From NCBI RefSeq assembly GCF_009659535.1, contig NZ_VJZZ01000008.1:64001-128000 (forward strand): 64,000 nucleotides of DNA, written 5' to 3'. Positions 48,015 to 57,878 of this stretch are shown one piece after another (the first letter of the stretch is position 1; the number at the start of each line of letters is the position of its first letter). Both the position numbers and the translations under genes were made by a program. Below the pieces are notes generated by a model, which was not told where the DNA came from, did no database searches, and saw only the letters and a list, made by a program, of their open reading frames with translations. The stretch comes from Aggregicoccus sp. 17bor-14 (GTDB lineage Bacteria; Myxococcota; Myxococcia; Myxococcales; Myxococcaceae).

Positions 48015-48497
48015 TCAGGGTTTGCGTGCGAACTTCGCGCGCAGCTTGTCGTGCACGTTGGGCGGCACGAGGCCCGAGACGTCGCCCCCGAAGGAGGCCA
48101 CCTCCCGCACCATGTTGCTCGAGATGTAGAAGTAGTCCTCGCCGGTCATCATGAACACCGTCTCGATGCTCGGGGCGAGCTTGCGGTTCATGTTGGCGAT
48201 CTGGAACTCGTACTCGAAGTCACTCACGGCGCGCAGGCCGCGCAGCAGCACGTGGATGTTGCGCTTCTGCGCGTACTCCACGAGCAGCCCGGTGAAGCTG
48301 TCCACCTCGACGCGGGGGTCGTTCACCGCGTCCCGGATGAGCTCACACCGCTCCTCCATGGTGAAGGTGGGCGCCTTCTTCGGATTCACGGCGATGGCCA
48401 CGATCAGCCGATCGAACATCTTCAGACCGCGCTGGATGATGCTCAGGTGGCCGTTCGTGAGCGGATCGAACGAGCCCGGGTAGATGGCGACCGGCAT
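48015..48497 (-). CDS. coaD: Phosphopantetheine adenylyltransferase
   Basis: Penultimate step of coenzyme A synthesis. The 160-residue length is standard. The nucleotide-binding motif is [40 protein letters not shown] near the C-terminus is the typical SS-x-x-R-E region. It follows rsmD by 31 bases; rsmD-coaD is a common bacterial pairing. Confidence 0.97.
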   Translation of the reverse strand: MPVAIYPGSFDPLTNGHLSIIQRGLKMFDRLIVAIAVNPKKAPTFTMEERCELIRDAVNDPRVEVDSFTGLLVEYAQKRNIHVLLRGLRAVSDFEYEFQIANMNRKLAPSIETVFMMTGEDYFYISSNMVREVASFGGDVSGLVPPNVHDKLRAKFARKP

Positions 48498-48528
48498 TCC
48501 CCGAGTCTCGGGCGCCCTCCCGAGCCGG

Positions 48529-49086
48529 TCAAGAAGTGGTGAAGAAACTCACGAGGGTGTCCCCGAAGCGGCGCTGGTCCACGCGGGAGAAACCCGCGTG
48601 CGCCTCCGGGGCGCTCTCGCGCTTGTCGTGCTCCACCACCACCTGGCCGCCGGGCGCGAGGAGCCCTCCCGCCGCCACCAGCTCCAGCACCCCCTCCACC
48701 ATGCGCGCGGCGTAGGGCGGGTCCGCGAAGACGAGGTCGAAGGGCTCCCCGCGCTTGGCGAGCGAGTCGGCGGCCCGCGCCACCGGCAGCGCGAGCACCT
48801 CCACCTGCTTCTCGAAGCCCAGCGCCTGCGTGTTCGCCCGGCACAGGGAGAGCGCCTCGCGGTCCTGGTCCACGAGCACCGCGCGCGCGGCGCCGCGCGA
48901 CACGGCCTCCAGCCCCAGCGCGCCGGTGCCCGCGTAGAGATCCAACACACGCAGGCCCTCCAGCGTCTGGCCGAGGATGTTGAAGAGGGTCTCGCGCACG
49001 CGGTCCGCCGTGGGGCGGATGTGCGAGGAGGTTGGCTTGGGGCCCGCGAGGGGGCGGCCCCGCGCGCTGCCGGCGACGATTCGCAT
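48529..49086 (-). CDS. rsmD: 16S rRNA (guanine966-N2)-methyltransferase
   Basis: 185 residues from the ATG at 49086, preceded by GAGGAGC. It starts [13 protein letters not shown] and has the SAM-binding [20 protein letters not shown] and the catalytic [14 protein letters not shown]. An upstream extension of 46 codons overlaps the neighbouring gene and is rejected. Confidence 0.96.
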   Translation of the reverse strand: MRIVAGSARGRPLAGPKPTSSHIRPTADRVRETLFNILGQTLEGLRVLDLYAGTGALGLEAVSRGAARAVLVDQDREALSLCRANTQALGFEKQVEVLALPVARAADSLAKRGEPFDLVFADPPYAARMVEGVLELVAAGGLLAPGGQVVVEHDKRESAPEAHAGFSRVDQRRFGDTLVSFFTTS

Positions 49087-49096
49087 GGGTGCTCCT

Positions 49097-50122
49097 CTAG
49101 TAGCCGGCGCGCTCGGCGAGGAAGGCCATGGAGCGGCGCGCGGTGCGGGTCGCGCCCACGCGGCTGAAGAGGTCCACCGCCTCGCCGAAGGAGAGCGCCT
49201 CCACGCGCTCGCGCGCGCGGGCATCGAGCGCCGGCAGCCGCTCCTCGAGCAGGCCGAGCAGATCGTGCGCGGGCACCCCTGCGCCGAGCGCCCGCTCCGC
49301 CAGGGCGAGCCGCTCCTCGGCCGGGTGCGCGTTGAGCGCCACCCGCCCGAAGGGCACCGGCGCCGAGAGCTTGCGCACCCCGGCCGCCACGTAGGCGGGC
49401 AGCGTGCGGAAGGAATTGGCCAGCGGCTCCTCGGCGGAGAGGCTCGCCCCGAAGGCCTGGGCGCAGTCCACCAGCGCGCGCACCCCGTCCACGTCCGGCT
49501 CGTCCCCCTGCCCCGCCGCGCGCACGAAGCGCACCGGGACGCCCGCCTGGGTGAGCCCCTCGAGCAGCGCGCGCGCCGCCTCGTGCGCGAGCGCGCCCTC
49601 CAGCGCGGGCAGGGACACCTCGAGCGAGAGCTCGCGCTCCACCACGGGCGCCGCGATGGCCGCCACCGTGGCCACCGCGTCCTCGACCGTGAGGCGCGTG
49701 ACGTCCAGGGACACGAGCGTGAAGCCTGCGTCCACCACCCGGAAGAGGCCGTCCTTGAGCGCCGCCTCCTCCTCGCGCGTCACCCGCAGGGGTCCCGCCT
49801 CCAGGTACACCGGGCGCTCGTGCGAGGCCACGGCCGAGGCCCAGCGCAGCGCCTCCATGAACTTCTCCGCGGTGGTGCGCTCGGCGAGCGGGTGCGGGCA
49901 GACGAGGCCCAGCACCGCGTCCTCCGTGCGGGCGGCGCGCAGCAGGCCCGGGAGCGCGGCCTTGGAGTAGACGGGGATGCTGGGCAGCGCGGCAGGCGCA
50001 TCGGCGAGCGCGCGCACGAGGTCCCGGGGATTGAGCAGCGGGAGCCGGGAGGATGCCCCCAGCCGCGCCACCGCGTTCGTGGGGCGCAGGGCCAGGAGCT
50101 TGTCGAGAACTTGCGCGCTCAT
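49097..50122 (-). CDS. Conserved protein, possibly a degenerate class II aldolase-like TIM barrel
   Basis: 341 residues without signal or membrane helices. Alternating strands and helices are visible (EDAVLGLVCPHP, HERPVYLEAGPL, LVSLDVTRLTVEDAVATVAA, ELSLEVSLPALE, VPVRFVRAAGQGDEPDVDGV, GVRKLSAPVPFGRVALNAHP). The order weakly recalls class II fructose/tagatose-bisphosphate aldolases, but the zinc-binding His residues cannot be placed, so enzymatic identity is not claimed. It precedes rsmD by 10 bases in the same transcript. Confidence 0.65.
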   Translation of the reverse strand: MSAQVLDKLLALRPTNAVARLGASSRLPLLNPRDLVRALADAPAALPSIPVYSKAALPGLLRAARTEDAVLGLVCPHPLAERTTAEKFMEALRWASAVASHERPVYLEAGPLRVTREEEAALKDGLFRVVDAGFTLVSLDVTRLTVEDAVATVAAIAAPVVERELSLEVSLPALEGALAHEAARALLEGLTQAGVPVRFVRAAGQGDEPDVDGVRALVDCAQAFGASLSAEEPLANSFRTLPAYVAAGVRKLSAPVPFGRVALNAHPAEERLALAERALGAGVPAHDLLGLLEERLPALDARARERVEALSFGEAVDLFSRVGATRTARRSMAFLAERAGY

Positions 50123-50173
50123 CGGCTGGGCAGGATCGCCTTGCCCGTGGGGATGGGCAAGCGCTTTGACGCG

Positions 50174-51160
50174 TCAGTGGACCTCGCCCAGGTGGGCGTA
50201 GGTCTCGCTCTCGATCTGGATGGTCGTGTGGTCGATGCCGAAGCGGTCGAAGAGCTCGTGCTTCACGGCCTCGAGGATGCGGTCGTTGTTGCAGACCATG
50301 GGGTCATCCACGACCAGGTGCGCCGAGAGCGCGTACATCCCGCTCGAGATGGTCCAGACGTGCAGGTCGTGCACCGCTCGCACGCCCGCCACCTTGGCCA
50401 TGAGCTGCTTCACCGCCTCCATGTCCACGTGCGCGGGCACCGCCTCGAGCAGCACGTCCACCGCGTCGCGCACGAGCCGCACCGCGCCCACGACGATGAC
50501 GAGCGAGATGAGCACCGAGATGAGCGGGTCCACCGCGTACCAGCCGGTGAACCACATGATCGCCGCGCCCACGAGCACGCCCACGCTGGAGAGCGTGTCC
50601 CCCACGATGTGCAGGAAGGCGCCGCGCGTGTTCATCGAGTGCGAGCCGTGCAGGAAGCCCAGCGCCGCCAGGTTCGCCACCAGGCCCACCGTGGCCACGA
50701 TCGCCATGGGGCCCAGCTGCACCACGGCGGGCGCGCGGAAGCGCTCCCACGCCTCGAGCAGGATGAAGACCGTGATGCCCAGCAGCAGCACGCCGTTGAA
50801 GAGCGCGCTGAGGATCTCCATCCGGTAGAAGCCGTAGGTGCGCTTCACGTCCGGCGGCTTGCCCGCGAACCACACGGCCAGCAGGCTCAGCGCGAGCGCC
50901 GAGACGTCCGTGAGCATGTGGCCCGCGTCGGACATCAGGGCCAGCGAGTTGGTGAGGTAGCCGCCCACCGCCTCCGCGATCGCGATGGTACCGGTGAGCA
51001 GCAGCGCGAAGAGCAGCCGGCGCTTGTCCTTGCGCCGCTCGTCCGCCTGCGACGCCGGGCGCCGCGGCACCCCGTGGCCGTGCGAGCACGCCTCTCCGTG
51101 GGCGTGGTCCGCGCCCGCCGCACCGCCATGGGGCTTGTGTGGGGAGGTGGTCAAAGCCAT
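50174..51160 (-). CDS. Cation diffusion facilitator (zinc/cadmium efflux type)
   Basis: 328-residue inner-membrane proton/metal antiporter with six helices and a cytoplasmic ferredoxin-like C-terminal domain (from about residue 235). The transport site residues are His and Asp in DAGHMLTD (helix 2) and HIVGDTLSSV (helix 5), the HD-HD arrangement typical of Zn/Cd. A His-rich N-terminus (HAHGEACSHGHG) fits metal binding. It lies 51 bases upstream of the TIM-barrel gene on the same strand and diverges from the sigma-54 activator. Confidence 0.94.
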   Translation of the reverse strand: MALTTSPHKPHGGAAGADHAHGEACSHGHGVPRRPASQADERRKDKRRLLFALLLTGTIAIAEAVGGYLTNSLALMSDAGHMLTDVSALALSLLAVWFAGKPPDVKRTYGFYRMEILSALFNGVLLLGITVFILLEAWERFRAPAVVQLGPMAIVATVGLVANLAALGFLHGSHSMNTRGAFLHIVGDTLSSVGVLVGAAIMWFTGWYAVDPLISVLISLVIVVGAVRLVRDAVDVLLEAVPAHVDMEAVKQLMAKVAGVRAVHDLHVWTISSGMYALSAHLVVDDPMVCNNDRILEAVKHELFDRFGIDHTTIQIESETYAHLGEVH

Positions 51161-51179
51161 CGAAAGGTACTAACCCAGT

Positions 51180-51208
51180 TTCAACCGCACGGCACTATCG
51201 ACTAAAAT
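51180..51208 (+). promoter_or_regulatory. Candidate promoter of the sigma-54 activator gene
   Basis: TAAAAT (51203-51208, five of six to -10) with TTCAAC (51180-51185, three of six) at 17 bases, about 58 bases before the start codon. The short AT-rich patch is unusual in this window. Confidence 0.4.
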
Positions 51209-51266
51209 TCAGACAGCTGGGGGGTTCACGCTGTCCTGACTTGATGCAGTTCGGAGGCCGGGCCGG

Positions 51267-52862
<1,596 letters not shown>

Positions 52863-52887
52863 AAGCATCGCCGTGAAAGCCCCTCCC

Positions 52888-54102
52888 ATGTACGCCGTCT
52901 CCCTCGTCCCGGCGCTCGCCGAGGACCTCCTCTCCCGCGTGCGCGCGCTCGCGTACCTGCTCGCGCTCCCGGCGCTCGCGCTGCTCGCCCCCCGCGCGGA
53001 GCTCTCGCGCGGCGCCCTCGCACTCGCCGGGCTCACGCTGCTCACCTGCGCGCTGAGCGCCTTCGTGCCGGCGGTGCGCAGCGTGCGCGGCCAGGCGCTG
53101 CCGCGCGCCACGGGCTGGGTCGCCCCCTTCGCGGACCTGGCCGCGCTCGCGGGAGCGCACCTGCTGCTCGCCCGCGCGGCGCCTCCGGGCCTGGACGTCG
53201 AGCCGCTGGTGCTGGTCTCGCTCGTCGCGGGAGCCGTGCTGGTGGTGGCCTCCGCGGGCCTGCGCGCGAGCGCCCTGCTCGCCCTGCTCTGCACGCTCGC
53301 GGGGGGCGCGGCGCTGCTCGCCTACGTGCGGCTGCACCCGGGCACGGGCCGCACGGCCTGCCTCGTCGCCGTCGCGCTCGCGGGGGCGTGTGCCTTCGGG
53401 CTCGCGCGGCTGGTGCGGCGCGCGGCGGCCCAGACGGCGCTGGCCCGCGTGCTGCCGGGCGCGGGCGCGCTGCGGGTGGCGCGCGAGCCCTCGCTGCTCG
53501 CGGCGGAGGGCACCCGGCTCGAGGCCACGGTGCTCTTCGCCGAGCTGCGCGGGCTCTCCGCGTGGGCGGGCGAGCGCGAGCCGGACGAGGTCATCCGGCT
53601 GATGCGCCGGCTGCGCACGCTGCTGGCCGCGGCGATCCACGAGGACGGGGGCTCGCTGCTCGAGGTGACGGGAGACGGGGTGCTCGCGGTGTTCGGCGCG
53701 CCCGAGCCCGCGCCGGGCGATGCGCGCGCGGCGCTGCACGCGGCAGCGGCGCTCGTGCGCCACGTGCGCGCGCTCGCCATCTCCGAGGACCTCCCGCTCT
53801 CCGTGGGCGTGGGGCTGCACCGCGGCCGGCTCGTCGCGGGCGACATGGGCGCGGAGGGCCTCCTGCAGTACGCGCTGGTCGGCGACGTGGTCAGCATCGC
53901 GCGGCGGCTCGAGTCCCTGACGAACGAGGTGAAGGTGGAGGTCATCCTCTCCGCGGACGTGAGCGCGGCGCTGGATGCGCCCGCGCCCTTGCGCGCGCTG
54001 GGCCCGGTGCGCGTGGCCGGCCGCAGCCGCAGCGTGGAGGCCTTCGCCTGGGAGGAGGCGCCGAGCGATCCGGCCGCCTCGCTGTTAACCGTCCCCAGAT
54101 GA
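52888..54102 (+). CDS. Membrane protein with divergent class III nucleotidyl-cyclase domain
   Basis: 404 residues from the ATG at 52888 (a GTG at 52873 is equally possible). About six helices fill the first 190 residues. The C-terminal domain (about 210-385) follows the adenylate-cyclase order: VLFAELRGLSAW, LLEVTGDGVLAVFG, HRGRLVAGDMGAEG, then YALVGDVVSIARRLE. Against active enzymes the first metal Asp is Glu (FAEL), the base-specifying Lys before TGD is Glu, and the Asn of the VNxAARLE motif is Ser. Catalysis is therefore doubtful or altered. The stop overlaps the start of the hydrolase gene (ATGA). Confidence 0.85.
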   Translation: MYAVSLVPALAEDLLSRVRALAYLLALPALALLAPRAELSRGALALAGLTLLTCALSAFVPAVRSVRGQALPRATGWVAPFADLAALAGAHLLLARAAPPGLDVEPLVLVSLVAGAVLVVASAGLRASALLALLCTLAGGAALLAYVRLHPGTGRTACLVAVALAGACAFGLARLVRRAAAQTALARVLPGAGALRVAREPSLLAAEGTRLEATVLFAELRGLSAWAGEREPDEVIRLMRRLRTLLAAAIHEDGGSLLEVTGDGVLAVFGAPEPAPGDARAALHAAAALVRHVRALAISEDLPLSVGVGLHRGRLVAGDMGAEGLLQYALVGDVVSIARRLESLTNEVKVEVILSADVSAALDAPAPLRALGPVRVAGRSRSVEAFAWEEAPSDPAASLLTVPR

Positions 54103-55013
54103 GCAGCGCCTTCCTCAAGGTGCCCGACGGCACCACGCTCTTCTACCGCGTCGAGGGCCCCGAGGCCGACGACCCGGGCTCGCCCTTCGTGCTGTGCGAC
54201 GGGCTGGGCTGCGACGGCTTCGCCTGGAAGCACCTCGCCCCCTTCCTCGCGGCGCGGCACCGCGTGCTGCGCTGGCACTACCGCGGCCACGGGCGCTCGA
54301 GCGTTCCGCCCGACCCGACGCGCGTGGGGATGGACTTCCACTGCGACGATTTGGCGCGGGTGATGGACGCGGGCGGCATCGAGCGCGGCCTGCTCTTCGG
54401 CCACTCCATGGGCGTGCAGGTGGCGCTCGAGTTCCACCGCCGCCACCCCGAGCGCGTGAGCGGGCTGGTGCTGATGTGCGGCAGCTACGGCAACCCGCTC
54501 GACACCTTCCACGACAGCACCTACCTCAAACGCGCCTTCCCCTATATCCGCAGCGCCGTGGAGCGCTTCCCCGGCCCCGCGGCGAAGGTGGTGCACGCGG
54601 TGGCGAGCAGCCGGCTCGCCGCGCGCGTGGCGCTCACCTTCGAGGTGAACGGGAAGGTGCTGACCGAAGACGACATGGCGCCCTACTTCGCGCACCTCGC
54701 GTGCATGGACCCGGTCGTCTTCGTGCGCACGCTGGAGTCGCTCGCGGCGCACACGGCGGAGGACCACCTGCCCGCGGTGGACGTGCCCACGCTGGTGGTG
54801 GGTGGCGAGCAGGACACCTTCACCCCCGCCTGGCTCAGTCGCCGCATGGCCGAGGCCATTCCGGGCGCGGAGCTGTTCCTGCTGAGCGGGGGCACGCACA
54901 CTGCCCCGCTGGAGCACCCGCGGGCCATCGAGATGCGGCTCGAGCGCTTCCTCCAGGAGCACGCCTTCGCCCCGAAGCCGCGGCGCCGCCGCAGGGCCTC
55001 GCGGGCGCGCTGA
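54099..55013 (+). CDS. Alpha/beta-hydrolase
   Basis: 304 residues. The nucleophile elbow is LLFGHSMGVQVALEF (Ser about residue 104), the oxyanion region FVLCDGLGCDGFAWKHL, the acid probably Asp in VGGEQDTFTP and the His in GGTHTAPLEHP, a complete Ser-Asp-His triad. The C-terminus is basic (KPRRRRRASRAR). The substrate is unknown; esterases, haloperoxidases and lactonases share this fold. Its start overlaps the cyclase-like gene stop, so it is translationally coupled. Confidence 0.92.
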   Translation: MSSAFLKVPDGTTLFYRVEGPEADDPGSPFVLCDGLGCDGFAWKHLAPFLAARHRVLRWHYRGHGRSSVPPDPTRVGMDFHCDDLARVMDAGGIERGLLFGHSMGVQVALEFHRRHPERVSGLVLMCGSYGNPLDTFHDSTYLKRAFPYIRSAVERFPGPAAKVVHAVASSRLAARVALTFEVNGKVLTEDDMAPYFAHLACMDPVVFVRTLESLAAHTAEDHLPAVDVPTLVVGGEQDTFTPAWLSRRMAEAIPGAELFLLSGGTHTAPLEHPRAIEMRLERFLQEHAFAPKPRRRRRASRAR

Positions 55014-55070
55014 GGGAGCGTCCGGAAGCGGCGGCTGGACGCCCGCCTGGTCAGCCGACGACTGCGTTCG

Positions 55071-55099
55071 TTGCAGCCGGCCTGCCTGCGGCATATAAG
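55071..55099 (+). promoter_or_regulatory. Probable typA promoter
   Basis: TTGCAG (55071-55076) and TATAAG (55094-55099, five of six) separated by 17 bases, in the 170-base gap before typA. It predicts a leader of about 78 bases. Confidence 0.6.
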
Positions 55100-55183
55100 C
55101 CCCCGCCTTCGGCGTTCCACTGGGGTTCCAAGACCTCAGCGGCCGCCCTGCGGCACCCATACCTTTTTCAGAATCGGCCTCAG

Positions 55184-57028
55184 ATGATCCCCCGCGAAAA
55201 CATCCGCAACATCGCCATCGTCGCGCACGTCGACCACGGCAAGACCACCCTCGTCGATCACATGCTCCGCCAGGCGGGCATCTTCCGCAGCAACGAGGCG
55301 ATGACCGAGCGGGTCATGGACTCGAACGACCTCGAGCGCGAGAAGGGCATCACGATCCTCGCGAAGAACACCGCCGTCTCGTACCAGGGCAAGCAGATCA
55401 ACATCATCGACACCCCGGGCCACGCGGACTTCGGCGGTGAGGTGGAGCGCGGCCTGCGCCTGGTGGACGGCGTGGTCCTCCTGGTGGACGCGGCCGAGGG
55501 CCCCCTGCCCCAGACCCGCTTCGTGCTCTCCAAGGCGCTGGCGATGGGCCTGAAGACCATCCTCGTGATCAACAAGATCGACCGCTCGGACGCGCGCGCG
55601 CCCGAGGTGCTCGACCTGGTGTACTCGCTCTTCATCGACCTGGGCGCGGACGACAAGCAGCTCGAGTTCCCCGTGCTCTACACGGTCGCGCGCCAGGGCC
55701 AGGCCAGCACGAAGCTGGACGTGAAGGGTGAGACGCTCGCCCCGCTCTTCGAGGCGATCATCAACCACATGCCGCCCCCGCCTGCGTCCGAGCACCCGGA
55801 CCTGCAGCTGCTGGTGGCGAACCTGGATTACGACGACTACGTGGGCCGCCTCGCGGTGGGCCGCGTGCAGGCCGGCCGCATCACGCCCAACACCCCCGTC
55901 TCCATCGTGCGCGAGGGTGGCAAGGTGGAGCAGGGCAAGATCGTGAAGCTCTACGGCTTCCAGGGCCTCAAGCGCACCGAGATCCCGGACGCGGGCCCCG
56001 GGGAGATCGTCTCCATCGCGGGCATCGAGGACGTGTCCATCGGCGACACCATCTGCGCCGCGGAGAACCCGGTCGCCCTGCCCCGCATCGTGGTGGACGA
56101 GCCCACGATGATGATGATCTTCAAGGTCAACGACGGTCCGCTCGCGGGCAAGGAGGGCAAGTACGTGACCTCCCGCAACCTGCGCGAGCGCCTCTACCGC
56201 GAGGCCTACCGCAACGTGGCCGTGCGCGTGGAGGACACCGAGACCCCGGACGCCTTCCGCGTCATCGGCCGCGGCGAGCTCGCGCTCGCGGTGATCATCG
56301 AGAACATGCGCCGCGAGGGCTACGAGCTCACCGCCTCGAACCCCGAGCCGGTGACCAAGGAGGTGGACGGCGTCGTCCACGAGCCCATGGAGATGATGGT
56401 GTGCGACGTGCCCGAGGGCAGCGTCGGCGCCGTGACCGAGCGCCTCGGGCCCCGCAAGGGCCGCATGGTGGACATGTCCACCCTGGGTTCGGGCCGCACC
56501 CGCCTGCAGTTCCGCATCCCCGCGCGCGGCCTCGTGGGCTTCCGCTCGGAGTTCCTCACCATCACCCGCGGTGAGGGCATCATGAGCAGCCAGTTCGACG
56601 GCTACGAGCCCTGGTTCGGCCACATCCCGAAGCGCAAGAACGGCGCGATCGTGAGCGACCGCCTCGGCGAGACCGTGCCCTACGCGCTCTTCAGCATCCA
56701 GGAGCGCGGCTTCCTCTTCGTGGGCGCGCAGGTGCAGGTGTACGAGGGCATGATCATCGGCGAGAACGCCCACCCCTCGGACCTCAACGTCAACTGCTGC
56801 CGCGAGAAGAAGCTCACCAACATCCGCGCCGCCGGCCGCGACGAGAACGTGCTGCTCGTTCCGCCGCGCGAGATGGGCCTGGAGAAGGCGCTCGAGTGGA
56901 TCGCCGCCGACGAGCTCATCGAGGTGACCCCGAAGTCCATCCGCATGCGCAAGAAGTCGCTCAGCTTCAACGAGCGCTACCGCGACGAGCGCGACCGCAA
57001 GCGCGAGATGCTCGCCGCCGGCGAGTAG
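55184..57028 (+). CDS. typA: Ribosome-associated GTPase TypA/BipA
   Basis: Translational GTPase involved in 50S assembly and stress adaptation. 614 residues from the ATG at 55184 (MIPRENIRNIAIVAHVDHGK). Motifs are P-loop AHVDHGKTTLVDHML, LEREKGITILAKNTA, DTPGHADFGGEVER and NKIDRSDARA; the C-terminal domain has GLVGFRSEFLTITRGEGIM and ANIRAAGRDE-like KKLTNIRAAGRDENVLL. The frame is open far upstream through the hydrolase gene, but the family start, the promoter and an upstream AT-rich leader fix the start here. A strong terminator follows. Confidence 0.97.
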   Translation: MIPRENIRNIAIVAHVDHGKTTLVDHMLRQAGIFRSNEAMTERVMDSNDLEREKGITILAKNTAVSYQGKQINIIDTPGHADFGGEVERGLRLVDGVVLLVDAAEGPLPQTRFVLSKALAMGLKTILVINKIDRSDARAPEVLDLVYSLFIDLGADDKQLEFPVLYTVARQGQASTKLDVKGETLAPLFEAIINHMPPPPASEHPDLQLLVANLDYDDYVGRLAVGRVQAGRITPNTPVSIVREGGKVEQGKIVKLYGFQGLKRTEIPDAGPGEIVSIAGIEDVSIGDTICAAENPVALPRIVVDEPTMMMIFKVNDGPLAGKEGKYVTSRNLRERLYREAYRNVAVRVEDTETPDAFRVIGRGELALAVIIENMRREGYELTASNPEPVTKEVDGVVHEPMEMMVCDVPEGSVGAVTERLGPRKGRMVDMSTLGSGRTRLQFRIPARGLVGFRSEFLTITRGEGIMSSQFDGYEPWFGHIPKRKNGAIVSDRLGETVPYALFSIQERGFLFVGAQVQVYEGMIIGENAHPSDLNVNCCREKKLTNIRAAGRDENVLLVPPREMGLEKALEWIAADELIEVTPKSIRMRKKSLSFNERYRDERDRKREMLAAGE

Positions 57029-57057
57029 TCGCCGCGGGCGCAGCGGCCTGAAACGCC

Positions 57058-57100
57058 GAAGGGCGGGAGGATCCACCGGATCCTTCCGCCCTTCCCTTTT
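57058..57100 (+). terminator. Strong intrinsic terminator between convergent typA and gltH
   Basis: Stem of 17-18 pairs (GAAGGGCGGgAGGATCC against GGATCCTtCCGCCCTTC), 3-base loop, then CCCTTTT. The near-perfect symmetry could also stop transcripts arriving from gltH on the other strand, though without a good T-run there. Confidence 0.9.
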
Positions 57101-57122
57101 GCGGGCTGTGCGAGCCGGCCCG

Positions 57123-57731
57123 CTAGAACGTGTACTTCACCCGCGGGAACAGCGCGAAGGTGGGGATGTTGGGCCCGATGACGTAGCGCACCAGCAGGTC
57201 CGCGCCGACGCTGAAGTGATCCATCGAGGTCGCGTACTCGAGCCCCACGCCCGCGCCCAGGTTGAAGGCGTTGGTGGTGCTGTCCGCCGGCTGGTCCAGG
57301 CGCGGGGACGGGTCCAGGCGGGTGATGCCCGCGGCCACCTTGGGCGCGAGGTAGAGCCGCTCGGCGAGCAGGAAGTTGTAGGCCACCGTGGCGTCCCCGA
57401 ACATCACGGTGAAGTTGTCCGCGCGGGCGCAGGTGCCCGGCGCCCCCTCGACGGTGCCGCCGAAGCAGTTGGCGGCGGAGGAGCCCAGGCCGAAGTGGGC
57501 GCCCACCGAGATGCGCTCTCCCAGGTCGTAGCCCACGCCCAGCTGCAGGTAGGGTTGACCGTTGGAGTAGTGGTTCTCGCCCCCCATGGTCCAGAACACG
57601 CCCACGTTCGTCTCGGTGTAGAAGCCGCGGCGCACGGACAGGGGCACGCCCTCCGGGGGCGTGGCCGCCTGGGCAGCGGGTGCGGCGACGAGAGCGACCG
57701 CCAGGGCCGCAGCAGGGAGCGACTTCAGCAC
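57123..57731 (-). CDS. gltH: Outer-membrane beta-barrel protein, GltH-like
   Basis: 202 residues from a GTG at 57731 with GGAGG upstream. The signal peptide LKSLPAAALAVALVAAPAAQA is cleaved before TPPEGV. The mature part alternates hydrophobic/polar residues in strands (GFYTETNVGVFWTMGG, PYLQLGVGYDLGERISVGAH, NFTVMFGDATVAYNFLL, LYLAPKVAAGITRL) and ends in Phe (FPRVKYTF), the outer-membrane barrel signature. Position after gltG matches GltH, a predicted barrel of the gliding machinery; two Cys (NCFGG, GTCAR) may pair. The symbol is given by synteny and architecture; an Nfs-type paralogue cannot be excluded. Confidence 0.78.
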   Translation of the reverse strand: MLKSLPAAALAVALVAAPAAQAATPPEGVPLSVRRGFYTETNVGVFWTMGGENHYSNGQPYLQLGVGYDLGERISVGAHFGLGSSAANCFGGTVEGAPGTCARADNFTVMFGDATVAYNFLLAERLYLAPKVAAGITRLDPSPRLDQPADSTTNAFNLGAGVGLEYATSMDHFSVGADLLVRYVIGPNIPTFALFPRVKYTF

Positions 57732-57773
57732 AGAGCCTCCACGCGAGAGTGGGACGCGATCACGAGCGCCCGG

Positions 57774-57803
57774 ACGATAGGGATGCCCCGTCGCACGCGG
57801 CAA
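57774..57803 (-). promoter_or_regulatory. Candidate separate promoter for gltH
   Basis: TTGCCG (57798-57803) and TATCGT (57774-57779) on the minus strand are 18 bases apart, just downstream of the gltG terminator and about 43 bases before the gltH start. Confidence 0.45.
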
Positions 57804-57812
57804 CGGAGGCTG

Positions 57813-57851
57813 GAAACAAAAGTGGCGTGGACCGTCGGGTCCACGCCACTT
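57813..57851 (-). terminator. Intrinsic terminator between gltG and gltH
   Basis: A perfect 13-bp stem (AAGTGGCGTGGAC, with arms 57839-57851 and 57820-57832) and 6-base loop, followed on the minus strand by TTGTTT. It starts 27 bases after the gltG stop. Confidence 0.85.
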
Positions 57852-57878
57852 GGGGTCAGGCGATCAGCGCACGCGGCA

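Noticed and set aside
51227-51245. Possible -24/-12 (sigma-54) promoter, GGGGGG with GC downstream, before the activator gene
   Set aside because: The GG-to-GC distance is 9, not 10, and the flanks do not match TGGCAC/TTGC.
54194-55183. N-terminal extension of typA across the hydrolase gene, giving a 944-codon frame
   Set aside because: The hydrolase in the other frame is complete with a catalytic triad; a promoter and AT-rich leader lie just before the typA ATG, and TypA proteins begin at that ATG.
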